Below, piece by piece: positions 34,218-45,717 of a DNA stretch of 64,000 nucleotides. A program made the translations under genes and the position numbers. This DNA is from Theobroma cacao (Eukaryota > Streptophyta > Magnoliopsida > Malvales > Malvaceae), in assembly GCF_000208745.1 (NCBI RefSeq), contig NC_030850.1:16459710-16523709 (forward strand), given 5' to 3'. Each line of letters begins with the position of its first letter. The first letter of the stretch is position 1. The notes under the pieces are model-generated. The model was not told the origin of the DNA. It saw nothing but the letters and a program-made list of their open reading frames with translations, and ran no database searches.

Positions 34218-36572
34218 AGAGAGGAACCCANGAGAGAGAGAGAGAATGGAGGGGGTGACTGCAATTTTTTGTTGAATTTGTTACATATCACCTAACCTGC
34301 AGGGGAATTGCATGCCTGGCTGTGGTCTTGTTTTCTGAATTCTTTAAACAGCTTTGGGGGTTCCAAACCATAACACCTCCCCACATCTAAAAGGTTTTAT
34401 GAGAAAAACATTTAATAAGGTAATGAAGTTTCAGAAGAAAAATAAACTGGTGAAAGGAATGAAGATAATAAAGGTTAGATAACTAACTGGAGATATAAAG
34501 CCATTTGTCTTAGAAATTTCTCCATTTGGCAACTGGAGAAGAAGAGGGCATTCCTTTGCAGATGGTACATATCTGACAACAGAGAGAAAATTGAAAGGTG
34601 AGCTTTGGGGGGAAAAAGAGTTCTGCTTGAAAAAATTGAAACAGTTGTACAAACAAATAAGAAATATGAGTGCAAAATAGAGTTGATTAACAAGGCATGG
34701 AGATCAAAGTTGGCCTCCATCTTATATCAACATTTTCTCCAAAAGAGGACATCAAACCAAAACTACATTGATTAGGATGCCCATAAGGTAATTAATATGA
34801 CACACCCTATACCTCACTAAATGCAATCATTACAGTTAAGATATATAAAAAGAAAAGAGTAAATGAATATACACCACAAATTGCAATATCTTTGATCGCC
34901 CGCCAGCTGCAATTGAAGTATCCAAGTGCCATTCATTAGAATTTACCTGTTAAAACTATGAGATAACATTAATAGCAAGTTCCCTTGTTTTCCAAATAAG
35001 AGGTACAATAACTCATGACTAGATGACCACTAGAAAAAATATCGGACATTTCTTGTGGCTGAAAACACCAAACAAAAACACATGCAGTTTAGAGAACTGC
35101 ACCAAGACATTCTAATCCACAGAAACATAAGAAGTCAAAAATTTAAAGAAACATACAAAGAAAGGAAGATCTTTGGTACTAAAGACATGGCTCTCCAACT
35201 TTTGATTCCAATAAGAGAATGAGGCCTTTGGTGTATGGTACAGAACCTAGACATGAGAACAATGAAATACCAATCAGATGAAAAGAACAGAATATGAGAG
35301 ATATGAATCAAAACAAAAAAGAAGATGACCCTTGACCTGACTCTCTACACTGATGTTTGCCACAGGCCCCAAAGCCCCAATCATGGGAGCCAACAAAGTC
35401 TCATCAATCTTTTGAAAATCCCTGCAACAGATACAAGCAAATGTAAGATGAGCAAAATGCAAAGGCAACTTCACATGATAATTTTAACGTGTTCAGTTTA
35501 GCATCATTCTATCAAACACTTTATCAACTAAAGATTTTCAAGGCAAACTAACAGAATGAAAACAAAATCACCAAAAATTTAAAATCTATCAAATTCAAAA
35601 CAAAACAAACAAAAGTTAACAGCGAAAAGCCTCATACCAATCATAAACCCAATCACGCGGATCCGCATTAAGCAAATTGAAGGAAAGAACAATGTTCCCA
35701 TCTGCTCCTACCGGCATAAACTCAGTCCGGATTGACCCTTCCTCCCTCCCTCCATTCACAAACACCTTCACCAACACCTCTGCCACCTTCATCGCCGCCA
35801 TCTCCACCTCCATGCCACCTCCAACAACCATCCACGCGTGCCTATACTTGCCGACAACAGCTCTCTCATTCTCACCCTTCACCACCACCACGCTGTACTC
35901 CTTAATTTTCCGGCCAAAAACTGACCCCAACCTCTCATCGACAGCCACGTCATCGACCGGATCAAAATCAATGGCGGTGATCGATCCGCACTGGTATGGA
36001 CACGAATGAGGCGACGTGATGGGGGCACGGAGGCAACGGGAGCCGGAGTCGACAGTGACGGAGAGAGAATAGTTGTTGAAGCATTTAAGGTTTTGAGAGG
36101 TTAGTTTGGAAATTTCGGAGAGGATTGAGTAACGGAGGCGATCGGCATCGGAATCGAACCCAATGAAAATGGCGTGAAAATGGAGCGGAAAGAGTAAAGT
36201 ATTGGATCGGAGGTGAGTCGAGAGCGAGTCAATTTCGCGAAACGGTAGTGGAGAACGGTAGATTTCAACGGATTTCCATAAGAACGGGAAACCTGAAATT
36301 CAATTTTTAAAAGAAACAATAAGAAGAAGAAGAAAATTTTTGTTTATTTAATTTAACTATATAAAAAGGGAGTTTATATAGCTGAGTCTGAGATTTAGAG
36401 GCGGACCTAGGAGGAAGGAGAAGAGGACGGAGTGGGTAAGGAAGAGGCGCTTCAATCCCGGTTTGGTTTTGCGCATAATTTTCGGGTCGAACTCGGGTCG
36501 AGGTGGTGCTTTACTAGCATTGTCCGATATTTTGGAGGAATCGAGCTCTGGAACTTCTGAGATTTCAGGCAT
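32337..36572 (-). CDS. GPI transamidase subunit PIG-S (Gpi17 homologue), 13 exons
   Basis: Thirteen exons join with consistent phase to 1803 nt, 600 aa. From 5' they are 36407-36572, 35638-36292, 35337-35421, 35157-35246, 34873-34946, 34488-34572, 34297-34386, 33780-33910, 33445-33526, 33322-33369, 33132-33204, 32915-33018 and 32337-32456. All introns are GT-AG. PIG-S is a structural subunit of the ER GPI transamidase complex, which transfers the GPI anchor to protein C-termini. The N-terminal membrane segment (residues ~43-61) is followed by the signature FPFLWKSVEIYRSPLPF, a large lumenal domain with APMIGALGPVANISVESQ, YVPSAKECPLLLQLPNGEI and FRQLFGF, and a C-terminal membrane segment near residues 560-580 (FFLPVSMHVVLAAL) with a short basic cytosolic tail. 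Length and topology suit the family. No break was seen, so the gene looks functional. Confidence 0.95.
34156..34215. repeat. (GA)n microsatellite in PIG-S intron
   Basis: About 30 GA units between PIG-S exons 7 and 8, followed by an N at 34231 and a second short GA run to about 34244. Confidence 0.95.
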
Positions 36573-36701
36573 TGCTGGAGAAGCTGCAGTTCCTTCTGCC
36601 CCGGCACTCTGCAGTCGCTGGCTGATCGAGATTTGAACTTGATCTTGTTTTCATGGTTACATAAATAAATAAAATCTAAAATTTAAGACGCTAAACGACA
36701 A

Positions 36702-36774
36702 GCCGTCTTAGCTCAGCCGGTAGAGCGCATGGCTTTTAACCATGTGGTCGTGGGTTCGATTCCCACAGACGGCG
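36702..36774 (+). tRNA. tRNA-Lys (anticodon UUU)
   Basis: A 73-nt cloverleaf without intron. The acceptor stem GCCGTCT pairs with AGACGGC, with discriminator G. The D arm is GCTC-AGCCGGTA-GAGC and the anticodon arm CATGG-CTTTTAA-CCATG has anticodon TTT. The variable loop is five bases, and the T arm is GTGGG-TTCGATT-CCCAC. Internal A and B boxes are intact. CCA is not encoded, as expected for a nuclear gene. It lies 130 bp from the PIG-S ATG and is transcribed away from it. Confidence 0.98.
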
Positions 36775-36783
36775 GTTTAATTA

Positions 36784-36789
36784 TTTTTT
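36784..36789 (+). terminator. RNA polymerase III T-run terminator of tRNA-Lys
   Basis: Six consecutive T residues nine bases after the mature tRNA end, with further T4-T5 runs immediately after. Confidence 0.8.
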
Positions 36790-36800
36790 ATTTTGTTTTT

Positions 36801-37063
36801 AAGGATGTCTTTTAGAATAGAATTTCATTAATCCTATAAATTGTCTCCTCCCAACTTAAAAAAAGGTTTCCAACCTTGAGCCTTGAGTTCTTTTTTTATT
36901 TTTTATTTTTTTAATTTTGTTCAAGAATGTCTTTTGTCGTAAAGGTCCATTTTTCAAAATAAAAACAATTTAACAATCAATGAAACAAAGACCCATTAAT
37001 CCAATAAATTATCTCCTCCCAACTACAAAAAAGGTTTCCAACCTTGAGTCTTGAGTTCCTTTT
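36801..37063. repeat. diverged ~168-bp direct duplication
   Basis: CATTAATCCTATAAATTGTC at 36826 recurs as CATTAATCCAATAAATTATC at 36994, each followed by CTCCTCCCAACT and GGTTTCCAACCTTGAG. The second unit carries an extra ~50 bases. Noncoding; lies just downstream of the tRNA. Confidence 0.85.
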
Positions 37064-37899
37064 CTGCCACCCCTTTCTCGACCTTCAGTTTCCTCCATCA
37101 GTGACATGGTCAGCTTACTCCGGTGGCCTTTCTTTCTCTCAATAGCCAAGTATGCTATGTTCTTTTTTCTCTCTCAGATCTGGAAATGAATCTCTCTTTC
37201 CTTCACTTTTTCTTCTGGGTAGTTTTCATAAAGTTAAAACTTTTTTTATTTTTAAAGATGCAGATATGTTGTTAAAAGCATCCCACAAGTGATTATATGA
37301 CTTTTTAGTTGTCTGGTTGGTTGACTTCATTTTCTTTAGATGTGATATTCTCTGCTTCTTTTTGCTAGGTTTTTTTATTGCTTGTTCATGTTTTTTTGTC
37401 GTTGATTTTCTTTTATGATTTTTAGTAGCTGCTTAATAGTTGGTTTCATTTTATGATTTTGTAATTGGTCTTTGGTGGGACGTTTCCTGTTGGTTCCTAG
37501 GTTTTTTTTTGTCTTAATTAGGAGTCTTTGTAATTGTTTTGTTGGTTGTTCTCACCAATAGTTTGTGTTTGCTGGTTTTGGTTGTTCTTTTTTTTTTTTT
37601 TGCAATTTACTGTTAAATAAGGATTGTTTGTTTTCTATTTCGTGTTGCTTACTTTCTACCATGGAATTGGTAGTTTCTGTAGAGTTTTTTTTTTTTACAG
37701 TAATGATATCCCTTTCTTGCCTTTAAAAAAAAAATCTATTGAATATTATTGTGATGGTTTCCTAAATGTACATGTTTTGCTACAATTTGAATATATATGT
37801 GATTATATGTATTTCTTGTAGATGGATAAAAAAATCATTGATGCAACAGTTATGGGTGCAGCTGCATCGATATTAGCTTTTGGAGTTGTTTTTGGAGAA
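37064..37899. other. T-rich noncoding stretch
   Basis: Contains many T runs. A short frame starting MDKKIIDATVMGAAA at 37822 follows an acceptor-like TTGTAG, but it ends after 27 codons and I could not attach it to a gene. Confidence 0.4.
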
Positions 37900-38660
37900 C
37901 TTTAAAAGCCCTATAATTATCCCTTAAGGTGTTATTCATAAAAGAAGACATAGAAGGCTGTAACATATATGGAGGCACAGCTAAGAAATCTTTTTCACAA
38001 ACATTTTTGGATGAATGATATATCCACATATGTCAAAACTCTATAGCAGCTAACTGATTCAATATTTTTCGATTGGTACAAGTCTAGTCTTCTATACAAA
38101 TATCCTAAATATAGTGGAGCAAGAGGAAATCTCATCCCTTTAGCAATCTTGAGTGCGTAAGGAAAAATTAAGAAGAAATTCTATCATCTGGACACTCTAG
38201 AAGAACATGTTGAGTCAACCACATGATCAACAAAGCCACAAACTCACGTCCATAATAAAGATACTCAAAAGGACTACTTTTACCTTTAAAGTTAAACTTC
38301 TTATAGAAAAGCCTTAACTAGTTGGAAAAGCATACAACTTTGGAAGTCCTAACTTGGCTTTTAAGCAAATCCATAAAGAATTCCTTGATGCTCTCATTTT
38401 CCTTAAAAAGTATAAGAGAGTGAAAATCGTTTTAACTAAAATGAGGAATTTCCAAAAGAATGCGTACATTTTCGAGAGTGAAGGTAAATTGTCCCTAAGC
38501 AAAATCATAGTGTGTGAAAAAGTACTCCGCCTTACAAAAATAGCATGCCGTACATCAATTCTTCTATCCCTGCAAATACAAAGTTTGGAGGTGACTTTTA
38601 TTGCATCAAGTACAAGTACTCTAGGATTGGTAAACATAATCACATACATGGAGTTCTTCA
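37900..38660 (-). pseudogene. plant mobile domain (PMD, aminotransferase-like) remnant
   Basis: Reading across frames on the minus strand gives FTLENVRILLEIPHFS, NDFHSL, LRLFYKKFNFKGKSSPFEY, CPDDRIS and FPLAPLYLGYLYRRLDLYQ. This order is characteristic of the plant mobile domain family (MAIL1/MAIN-type proteins and their transposon-borne relatives). At least two in-frame stops and one frameshift interrupt it, so it is dead. It lies 600-700 bp downstream, on the same strand, of a gypsy reverse-transcriptase remnant. PMDs are known to be carried by some gypsy elements and MULEs, so it may have belonged to that element; this link is inference. Confidence 0.7.
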
Positions 38661-39129
38661 ACACTTTCTCCACCCATTCATCCTAACCTTGGATCCATTG
38701 GGAGTTGGATCAAACTTAGTGATAGAAATGGGAATTCACCATGCTTAAATCTGAACTTCAACATTGACATTCTCATGATGAAGCGCCTTTTATTTGAAGT
38801 GGCTTCAATAGAAATACAATTTTAGTGATATCCAACAAGCTCACATAAATGGTTATACACTTGCCTTGCGTGTATTTCTTCCCAAAGCAATTTTTCCTCC
38901 TTTCCTAATGACGTCATCCTCCTAATTTTCAAGCATACAAGCAACTTCACCAATCTTCACCACTTGTACTTTCTTTAGGAGGAGTTGTAGTAACATTCTT
39001 CCTCTTTTTCTTAAGAACAGCTCTGCTAGGCTCGCCATAGTGCATTTTTAATTTCACAGCAAACAAGTCTTAGCCATGAAAGAAAAGATTGGAGATTCCT
39101 AAAAGCATTAAAACCACCAACAAGGTAGG

Positions 39130-39345
39130 AAGCAAAAGGTCTATACACATGCAATTTTGTGATGTTCCCAATTGCGTGACGCACATAGGTGTGTGACATT
39201 TCTAGGTAAGTGGCAGGTGTATGATGTTTCCATGTGCGTAACACACAGAGGTGACGCTTTTAAGTGCTTACCACGTGCAAGTGCATGATGCACACAAATG
39301 TGTGATGTTCCATAGTGCATGACATGCAAGGTGCATAACATTTTC
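39130..39345. repeat. degenerate ~30-bp GTGCATGACGCACA-type minisatellite
   Basis: Variants of GTGATGTTTCC-ATGTGCGTGACGCACA recur about six times with irregular spacing. The array directly abuts the point where the gypsy reverse transcriptase stops matching its family, and the minus-strand open frame runs from the RT into the array without a stop. Confidence 0.6.
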
Positions 39346-40000
39346 AAGTGCATGAGATTGGTTAAAATATCTTCTACTCTTTGAAACTTGACAATCGTAT
39401 CATCCACGCACACCTTAATTTCCTTGTGCATCATCTCATGAAAAAAGTCACCATAGCTCTTTTAAAAGTAACTTCCAACATTATTTAAGCCAAGGGCATT
39501 ACTTTGTAGCAAAAAGTACCCCACATCGTCACAATCATAGTCTTCACCATGTCTTCTGAATCCATTTTTTTTATTGTACCTTGAAATCCTATCCATAAAT
39601 GAATATAAGGAATGTTTGGTTGTGTTATTAACAAAAGTATCAAGATGAGGCAAAGGTAAGTTGTCTTTTCTACTCGTTCTATTAAAATCTCGATAATCCA
39701 CACACATTCAAACTACTCCATCTTTTTTAGGAACAAAGACTACTTAGCCAACTCTAAGAATTTTGCTTCAAACTGCTCTTTCACTTTCTTTTTGATCTTC
39801 AATAACATTTCTGGTTTCATTCGTTTTAATTTCTATTGAACCGATTTGCACTTTATCTTCAAAGGCAACTTGTGCACTATAATATTTGTACTCAATCTTG
39901 GCATATCTTGGTAGGACCATGCAAATACATCTACATATTTGTTAAGCAACTCGATCAATCCTTGTATTTTAGAGGGAGAGAGACTTGTATCGATTTTAAA
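39345..40000 (-). mobile_element. Ty3/gypsy reverse transcriptase remnant
   Basis: The minus strand reads KIQGLIELLNKYVDVFAWSY, then LKRMKPEMLLKIKKKVKEQF, VPKKDGVV, MCVDYRDFNR, DNLPLPHLDTFV, HSLYSFMDRIS, GTFCYKVM and finally KVCVDDTIVK, the catalytic VDD box. This is the N-terminal half of a gypsy RT, Tat-like in wording. Stops and frameshifts occur (for example between the PKKDG and CVDYRD blocks and within the LPHLD-CYKVM section). The sequence breaks off just after LTNLMHL, where a minisatellite begins. No LTRs for this copy were identified. Confidence 0.8.
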
Positions 40001-40540
40001 TTCTTTTTTATTCTCTTCATTTCCAAGGTAATCGTTTTTGTAGGATCATGATGATGTTTTATTTGTTTTTCTTCTTGCTAAACCAATCTCAACAATTCAG
40101 AGGACAAGGGACAATTATCAACATCCACTTTGTTATCAAGTTCACCAACATAGTATTTTTTTTCGAAGTCACATTTAAGATCGTTGTTATCATTATTCTC
40201 ATATTCATTACTTTGAAACCTAGAAATAAATGAAATTGAAGAGATATAGGGACATGGAAACAAAAGAATGACAATTTAAATTGAAAATGTGTGAAAGCAA
40301 AGAAATGAAAATTTAAATTAACTGTAAGAAAATTATAACAACGCACCATATGTTTCACTGTATTAAATAACATTAAATAAAATCCTATTGTACATAAAGG
40401 CAACTTTCCTTAAGCTCATAGGCATAATCATTAATTGATTTAATTTATTACTTTATAGAAGAATTGAGGATGATAGGTAGTTCCATGACTATCTAATTAC
40501 TCAACTTCAAACCACGAGGTCCTATGTATATCTGTTGTGT

Positions 40541-41056
40541 AATTTTCTACCCATGCAAGTATACGTATTGAACATATAATATATTGGTAAGTAGGGTGTT
40601 AATCCCATAGAGAATTGATCTAAAATTTCATTAAGTACTAAAATTAACATAATTTAGTCTTATCCAAACAATCAAAATCAAATAATTAATTGAACTGAAA
40701 ATTAACTAAATCTAATTAACAAGAAACTAAACTAAAAATCAAAGCAATAATATAACAAGAGAAAAATCAATTCAAACAAAACAAGATTACAATATCTCTC
40801 ACATTTCATCTAAATCTTGCCTCTCTCTCTCTCTTAACTTATTCCTATGGGTTGAATTGCTAATCTAAGGTCCTCAATTATTTATAAGGCTCTCTTGAAA
40901 CTCTTATAAAAATATTTATTTTAATCAAAACACTATATCTCTATTTGTATTCAAATTAAAACTGACTCATTAAAGTCAAACTCTAATACTGGCTATAAAT
41001 GGCATATAAGTATATCTCTATCATATACATAAATCAATTTATTCATCTAAGCAAAT
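40541..41056. repeat. dispersed CAAGTATACG repeat, copy 1 (truncated)
   Basis: Starts TTTTCTACCCATGCAAGTAT and aligns with copy 2 (41347 onward) over ~510 bp, including TAGAGAATTGATCTAAA, ACTAAAATTAA, a CTCTCACATTTCATCTAAAT block and AATCAATTTATTCAT. It ends exactly where the gypsy LTR begins, so that element probably inserted into it. Noncoding. Confidence 0.8.
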
Positions 41057-41346
41057 TGTAACACCCCCGATTTTCGATATGAACTATGTGGTGTGAATCA
41101 AGTAAATTACGGAGCTAGATTAAATCTTTGATTTATATGTCTAAAGATTTGATAATATGCCTATGTGTATGTAGAGAATGATTTTTGAAATATATTGTGT
41201 ATTTGAGGACCATTGATGATGTGTAGAATATGTTAGATACATGAAGCTTGTATTATGACACTTAGTCAATTTTTATGAAAATATGTAATGAATCTTAAAG
41301 TTTGAGGTTTTGATCTAAGTTTGATCTTATATATTTGAGAATATAT

Positions 41347-42895
41347 TGTTAATTAAAATTCTACCTACGCAAGTATACATATCAAAAAGATAATACAATG
41401 GTAAGCAAAGTGTCAATCTTATAGAGAATTGATCTAAATTTTTACTAAGTACTAAAATTAAAACAATTTAATCTTCTATAAACAATCAAAAGATCTAATT
41501 AAACTAGAAATTAATTAACCAAAACTAACTAACCAAAAATTAAAAATCAAAACAAGAATATAATTAAAAATAAATAAAATTAAACAAGTCTAGGATTACA
41601 ATATCTCTCACACTTCATCTAAATATTACCTCTTTTCCTTAACTTATTCCAATTTGTTAAATTGCTAACCTAGAGTCCTCAATTATTTATAATGCTCTCT
41701 CGAGTCTCTTATAAAAATATCTACTTTAACCAAAACACTATATTCTTATGTGAATTGAAATTAAAATAGACTCATTAAATTCAGGCTCTAATATTGGCTA
41801 CATACAACATATAGGTATATTTTTATCATATACACAAATCAATTTATTCATTAATCAAATAAAAATGATTATATGCTATTCCAATTTTAGCCTACACTAA
41901 ACTCCTTTTCCCAAGTTTGTTTAGGGTTCTAGACCAATTTAATTGGTGATTAGGCAATTAAAAGCATTAATAATAAATTGGAATAAATAATTCAATCCCA
42001 TTGAAAATAAGCTAAAAAGAGATTAAAAATTTAACCTACATGTGAGTTCAATTGCAATCCTAGAAAAATAAATTTAGCTAGACATAATTGCGAAAGTAAT
42101 TAAAAACATATGAAGTTTAGCCATCAAGAGTAACAAGAGTAATAAAAGCTAAGGAAGAAGAAAATAAATATTGACAACCTTGATCTTCAATCTTCGACCT
42201 CAACTTCTAACTTTTTGAATCCTCTCAGGATTTCTCCTCAATGTGTATATGTGTATAACTTTTCCTTAAGCTAACTATTTATAACCTAACTTAACCTAAT
42301 TTTACCTAAACTAAACTATTTTAGCTTAAAAACTCTTAATATGGGCTTAGAATAAGTGTAGAGCCCAATAGGAACTCAACTAGCCTGTTGGCCTATTTTT
42401 TTCCACTTTATTTTTTCAAATTTTCCATCTTGACGCCACTGGACACCCCATCTAAGTTGCAGCGCTCTAGTGGTTTCATGCCTTCTCTTGCTGATTAGTA
42501 CACTTTGTCAATTTTGATTGCAATTTTCTCTATCTTTGATGCAAAGCTCAGCAAAGTAATATCTATAAAAGTTGTAGCTCTATCTCTTGGCTTTCCAATG
42601 ATCCAAGAATTGCATCATTTGGAGTTTTGGAGCAAGAGTTATGCTCAAAATACCACGATATGTGCAAATAAGGCTTGAACTCCTTAAACACCTTTCTTCA
42701 CTTCGTTAAGGCTTATTTTTCCAAAGTCCTACAAAAACATAAAAACTAATAAATAATAATTAAATTAAGATAAATAAATATAAAATTAAATTAACTTAAT
42801 AAAAATAAACTAAATAGAATAATATCTAAAAATAACTAAATCCTAACTTAAACTCAAGAACTTAGCTAGCTTTTAAGAACAATTTAAGATAAAAA
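41347..42895. repeat. dispersed CAAGTATACG repeat, copy 2 (longer)
   Basis: About 1.55 kb of noncoding sequence, beginning ATTCTACCTACGCAAGTATA, inserted into the gypsy LTR. The first 510 bp match copy 1; the rest includes a more GC-rich block (CCACTGGACACCCC at about 42437) and an AT-rich end. Boundaries are approximate and no target duplication could be fixed. I did not recognise the superfamily. Confidence 0.6.
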
Positions 42896-44082
42896 TAATT
42901 CTATTTCATAGAATTATTGTATATGTAGGGGAATTTGAGTTAAAATAATTGGTTTGAAGTGAGACTTTGACAATGAGTGATTTAGGGTGTTAAGTTTGGA
43001 TTTTTGGAAGTTTGGAGGGTTGAAATATGCATACAAAGGAAAATGTAACCATGCATTCACTAATGTATCGACATTTTCTTAGCAACAAGAACAATATAAG
43101 GTATTCTAAGAGTATTCTTGTCACGACCCAAATTTCGGGCCATGACCGACGCATGGGCCCAATGGACGTAGTCCATTAAGCCCAAGCAAACCTAATAATC
43201 CGACGTGTTCATCATTTCATCATAAACTGCTAAGTCATTTTTCAAAACTAAAAATCAAAATAGTAATAGACATTGCCATCTCATATTGGCATTTCTCATT
43301 TATTATATACATACATTGTCTATAACATGTATTCCAATAATGTACATTAAGTTCGCCTATACATCTCAAAAAGAAAACTTGACTTCCAACGGAGGGACTC
43401 GGATGAATGTACAACTATTGAATGCCGAGACACCTACCAAAAGATGGATACAGATCTATAAGGACACCTCGTCCTAGTTACCGGCTGCCTCGTGATTTGA
43501 AAACATAAATTTGAAATGGTGAGTATAAACCCAGTGGGTGAACAAGGAAGGGAACAAGCAACAACAAAGGAAAATTTAAAATCATGATGCACTAGATTCA
43601 AAACAATGCAATTTGGTTCATTCTAATAAAACCCCTTATTGAGCCCTTAAGTTATTAATCATTTGAAAATCATGAAACCATACATAACGAACCATTTGGA
43701 GAATGAAAGCTTCAATATTACCCAAGCAAGTCAAATACAACAACGAGATCTTGCTGCAGTGGAAAGGCATTCTCGCTGCAGCGGAAAGGCATTCTCAACT
43801 GGCCGAACGAGGGAATGAATTTTCGTTGTAGCGACGTTGGAATTTAGTTATTAACCGAACGAAGGTTTCTCAACTGGCCGAGGGTTCTCACTAAACCTCC
43901 TCCTTTTAAACTTAACTCTTTTAATCCTTAATGTTGGAAGTCAATGCTCCCATATGGTAGCAAAAAAGTGAAAGATAGGGAAGTAATTGGACAAGATAAG
44001 AGACCAAAACAGAACGTTTTTTGCTGCAGCGAGATTCAATCTCGTTGCAACGAAATTGCAACCCAGAAAACAGAAAGTTTCT

Positions 44083-44394
44083 NNNNNNNNNNNNNNNNNN
44101 NNNNNNNNNNNNNNNNNNNNNNNNNNNNNNNNNNNNNNNNNNNNNNNNNNNNNNNNNNNNNNNNNNNNNNNNNNNNNNNNNNNNNNNNNNNNNNNNNNNN
44201 NNNNNNNNNNNNNNNNNNNNNNNNNNNNNNNNNNNNNNNNNNNNNNNNNNNNNNNNNNNNNNNNNNNNNNNNNNNNNNNNNNNNNNNNNNNNNNNNNNNN
44301 NNNNNNNNNNNNNNNNNNNNNNNNNNNNNNNNNNNNNNNNNNNNNNNNNNNNNNNNNNNNNNNNNNNNNNNNNNNNNNNNNNNNNNNNNNNNNN
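44083..44394. other. assembly gap, 312 N
   Basis: Run of undetermined bases inside the solo LTR. Open frames that appear to cross it are artefacts. Confidence 0.99.
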
Positions 44395-44480
44395 GGTCAT
44401 CACCGGGTTATGCGCACTCCCTACTCGCACTTAACCAGGTCATCCTCGGCTTATGCACACTCCCTACTCGCACATAGCCG
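44395..44480. repeat. 43-bp tandem units adjoining the gap
   Basis: CACTCCCTACTCGCAC recurs at 44415 and 44458 (43-bp spacing), with related flanks (GGTCATCACCGGGTTATGCG and GGTCATCCTCGGCTTATGCA). The gap probably hides more copies. Confidence 0.8.
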
Positions 44481-45241
44481 AGTCAATATAATTACACAAC
44501 ATTATACTCAAGCATATATGTATATCAACATAATGCAGCCACATAGAAATCCATAATAATCACATTTCATAACATAAACCTTTTCTCAAAAGCTTGTTCT
44601 CAAGGCATTCATTTTCATGAAAAATTGTATAAAATCATTCAAACACTTTGTCAAATCCATCATATTCCCAAAATCAGTTTTGAAGGTAGTCCACTCACCA
44701 ATTGATTGTAGAACTTTTAATTGACTCAAATTCCCCTAATGATCTAATTGGAATGATGGTGCTTCCTTAAAAACCTAGGATCACATTAACATAAACAATA
44801 GATTAATTTACACACTATGAACTCTAAAAGCTATCTCTTAGCTAGTTTTCAATTGCCACATTAAATGGCCATCTATGTTCACTATTGTAATCACTAAAAG
44901 TAATGAACATACTCAACAATAAAACAGCTCATAAATCCCAATTACTAGCCATTTTCTGCAGCTAAAAATTGAGCTTAGTTCATCACTTACCCTAGGGCTC
45001 TTTTGTAGTCAAATTCCCTTCCAATTGCTTTCAAATAAATGGTGTAATTCTCTCTAAAATGTCCAACTAGTGAGAGAAAGTGTGAAAACCAGATTTTTGA
45101 AGGGTTTTAAAGTGAGAGGATGAAAGAATTCAAAGGTTCTAGTCAAAAGGGTTCAAAGGTGTGAAAACTATAGCTAGAGAGAGAAAATCACTCAAGCTTC
45201 AAATCAAGCTTCCATGAAGTTTTGAAGAAATGTGAGAGAGG

Positions 45242-45277
45242 AGAAGAAGAAGAAGAAGAAGAAGAAGAAGAAGAAGA
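45242..45277. repeat. (GAA)n microsatellite
   Basis: Twelve AGA/GAA triplets within the solo LTR. Confidence 0.95.
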
Positions 45278-45717
45278 CCAGCTGCTGGAAATTCAAGAAG
45301 GTGCTGGAAATTTCCAGATATTTATAGGCCAACTTATCCATTCCCATAAAATTACGAAAATACCCTTCTACTAATTAACTTATTCTCCTTTAATCTTTTA
45401 TGCAATCTTTTTGCTCTTTTAACACTAGGACAAGATCCATAATGGTCTAAACATACTCGAGTTCATAAAAAAACATAAAATTTTAACCCAAGGTGAAAAA
45501 TGATCATTTTGCCCCTATTATGAAAATTGTTGAAACTTCTAGTTTTCTTCGTGTTTTCATTAGCACACATCATTTATACTATCTTATGCCTATTTAGGCC
45601 TTAAAATATCATAAAACTTTCTTTTGGAAGCTTATTAGAGAAAATGACTAAACTACCCCTAGCTCATATTATTACATATATACTTAGCTACAAGCCTATA
45701 GAGGTTGGGGTCTCACA

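Larger units (their letters stand above)
43119..45717 (+). mobile_element. solo LTR, TGTCACGACCC family, with perfect 5-bp TSD
   Basis: Begins TGTCACGACCCAAATTTCGG and ends GGGGTCTCACA, flanked by ATTCT on both sides (43114-43118 and 45718-45722). About 2.6 kb including a 312-base assembly gap. No primer binding site, coding domain or polypurine tract follows, so this is a single LTR left by intra-element recombination. It carries short tandem units (GCTGCAG.GGAAAGGCATTCT at about 43754 and 43779) and 43-bp units next to the gap. A second member of the family starts at 63451. Confidence 0.85.

Noticed and set aside
35677..36009. Plus-strand 110-codon open frame.
   Set aside because: Antisense shadow of PIG-S exon 2, rich in Thr/Pro/Ser because of that exon's complement.
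37822..37905. Possible exon after an acceptor-like TTGTAG (MDKKIIDATVMGAAA).
   Set aside because: Only 27 codons, no donor or continuation, and it abuts the minus-strand PMD remnant; no family recognised.
43921..44556. Long open frames of 137-189 codons on both strands.
   Set aside because: They cross the 312-N gap; the apparent length is due to undetermined bases.
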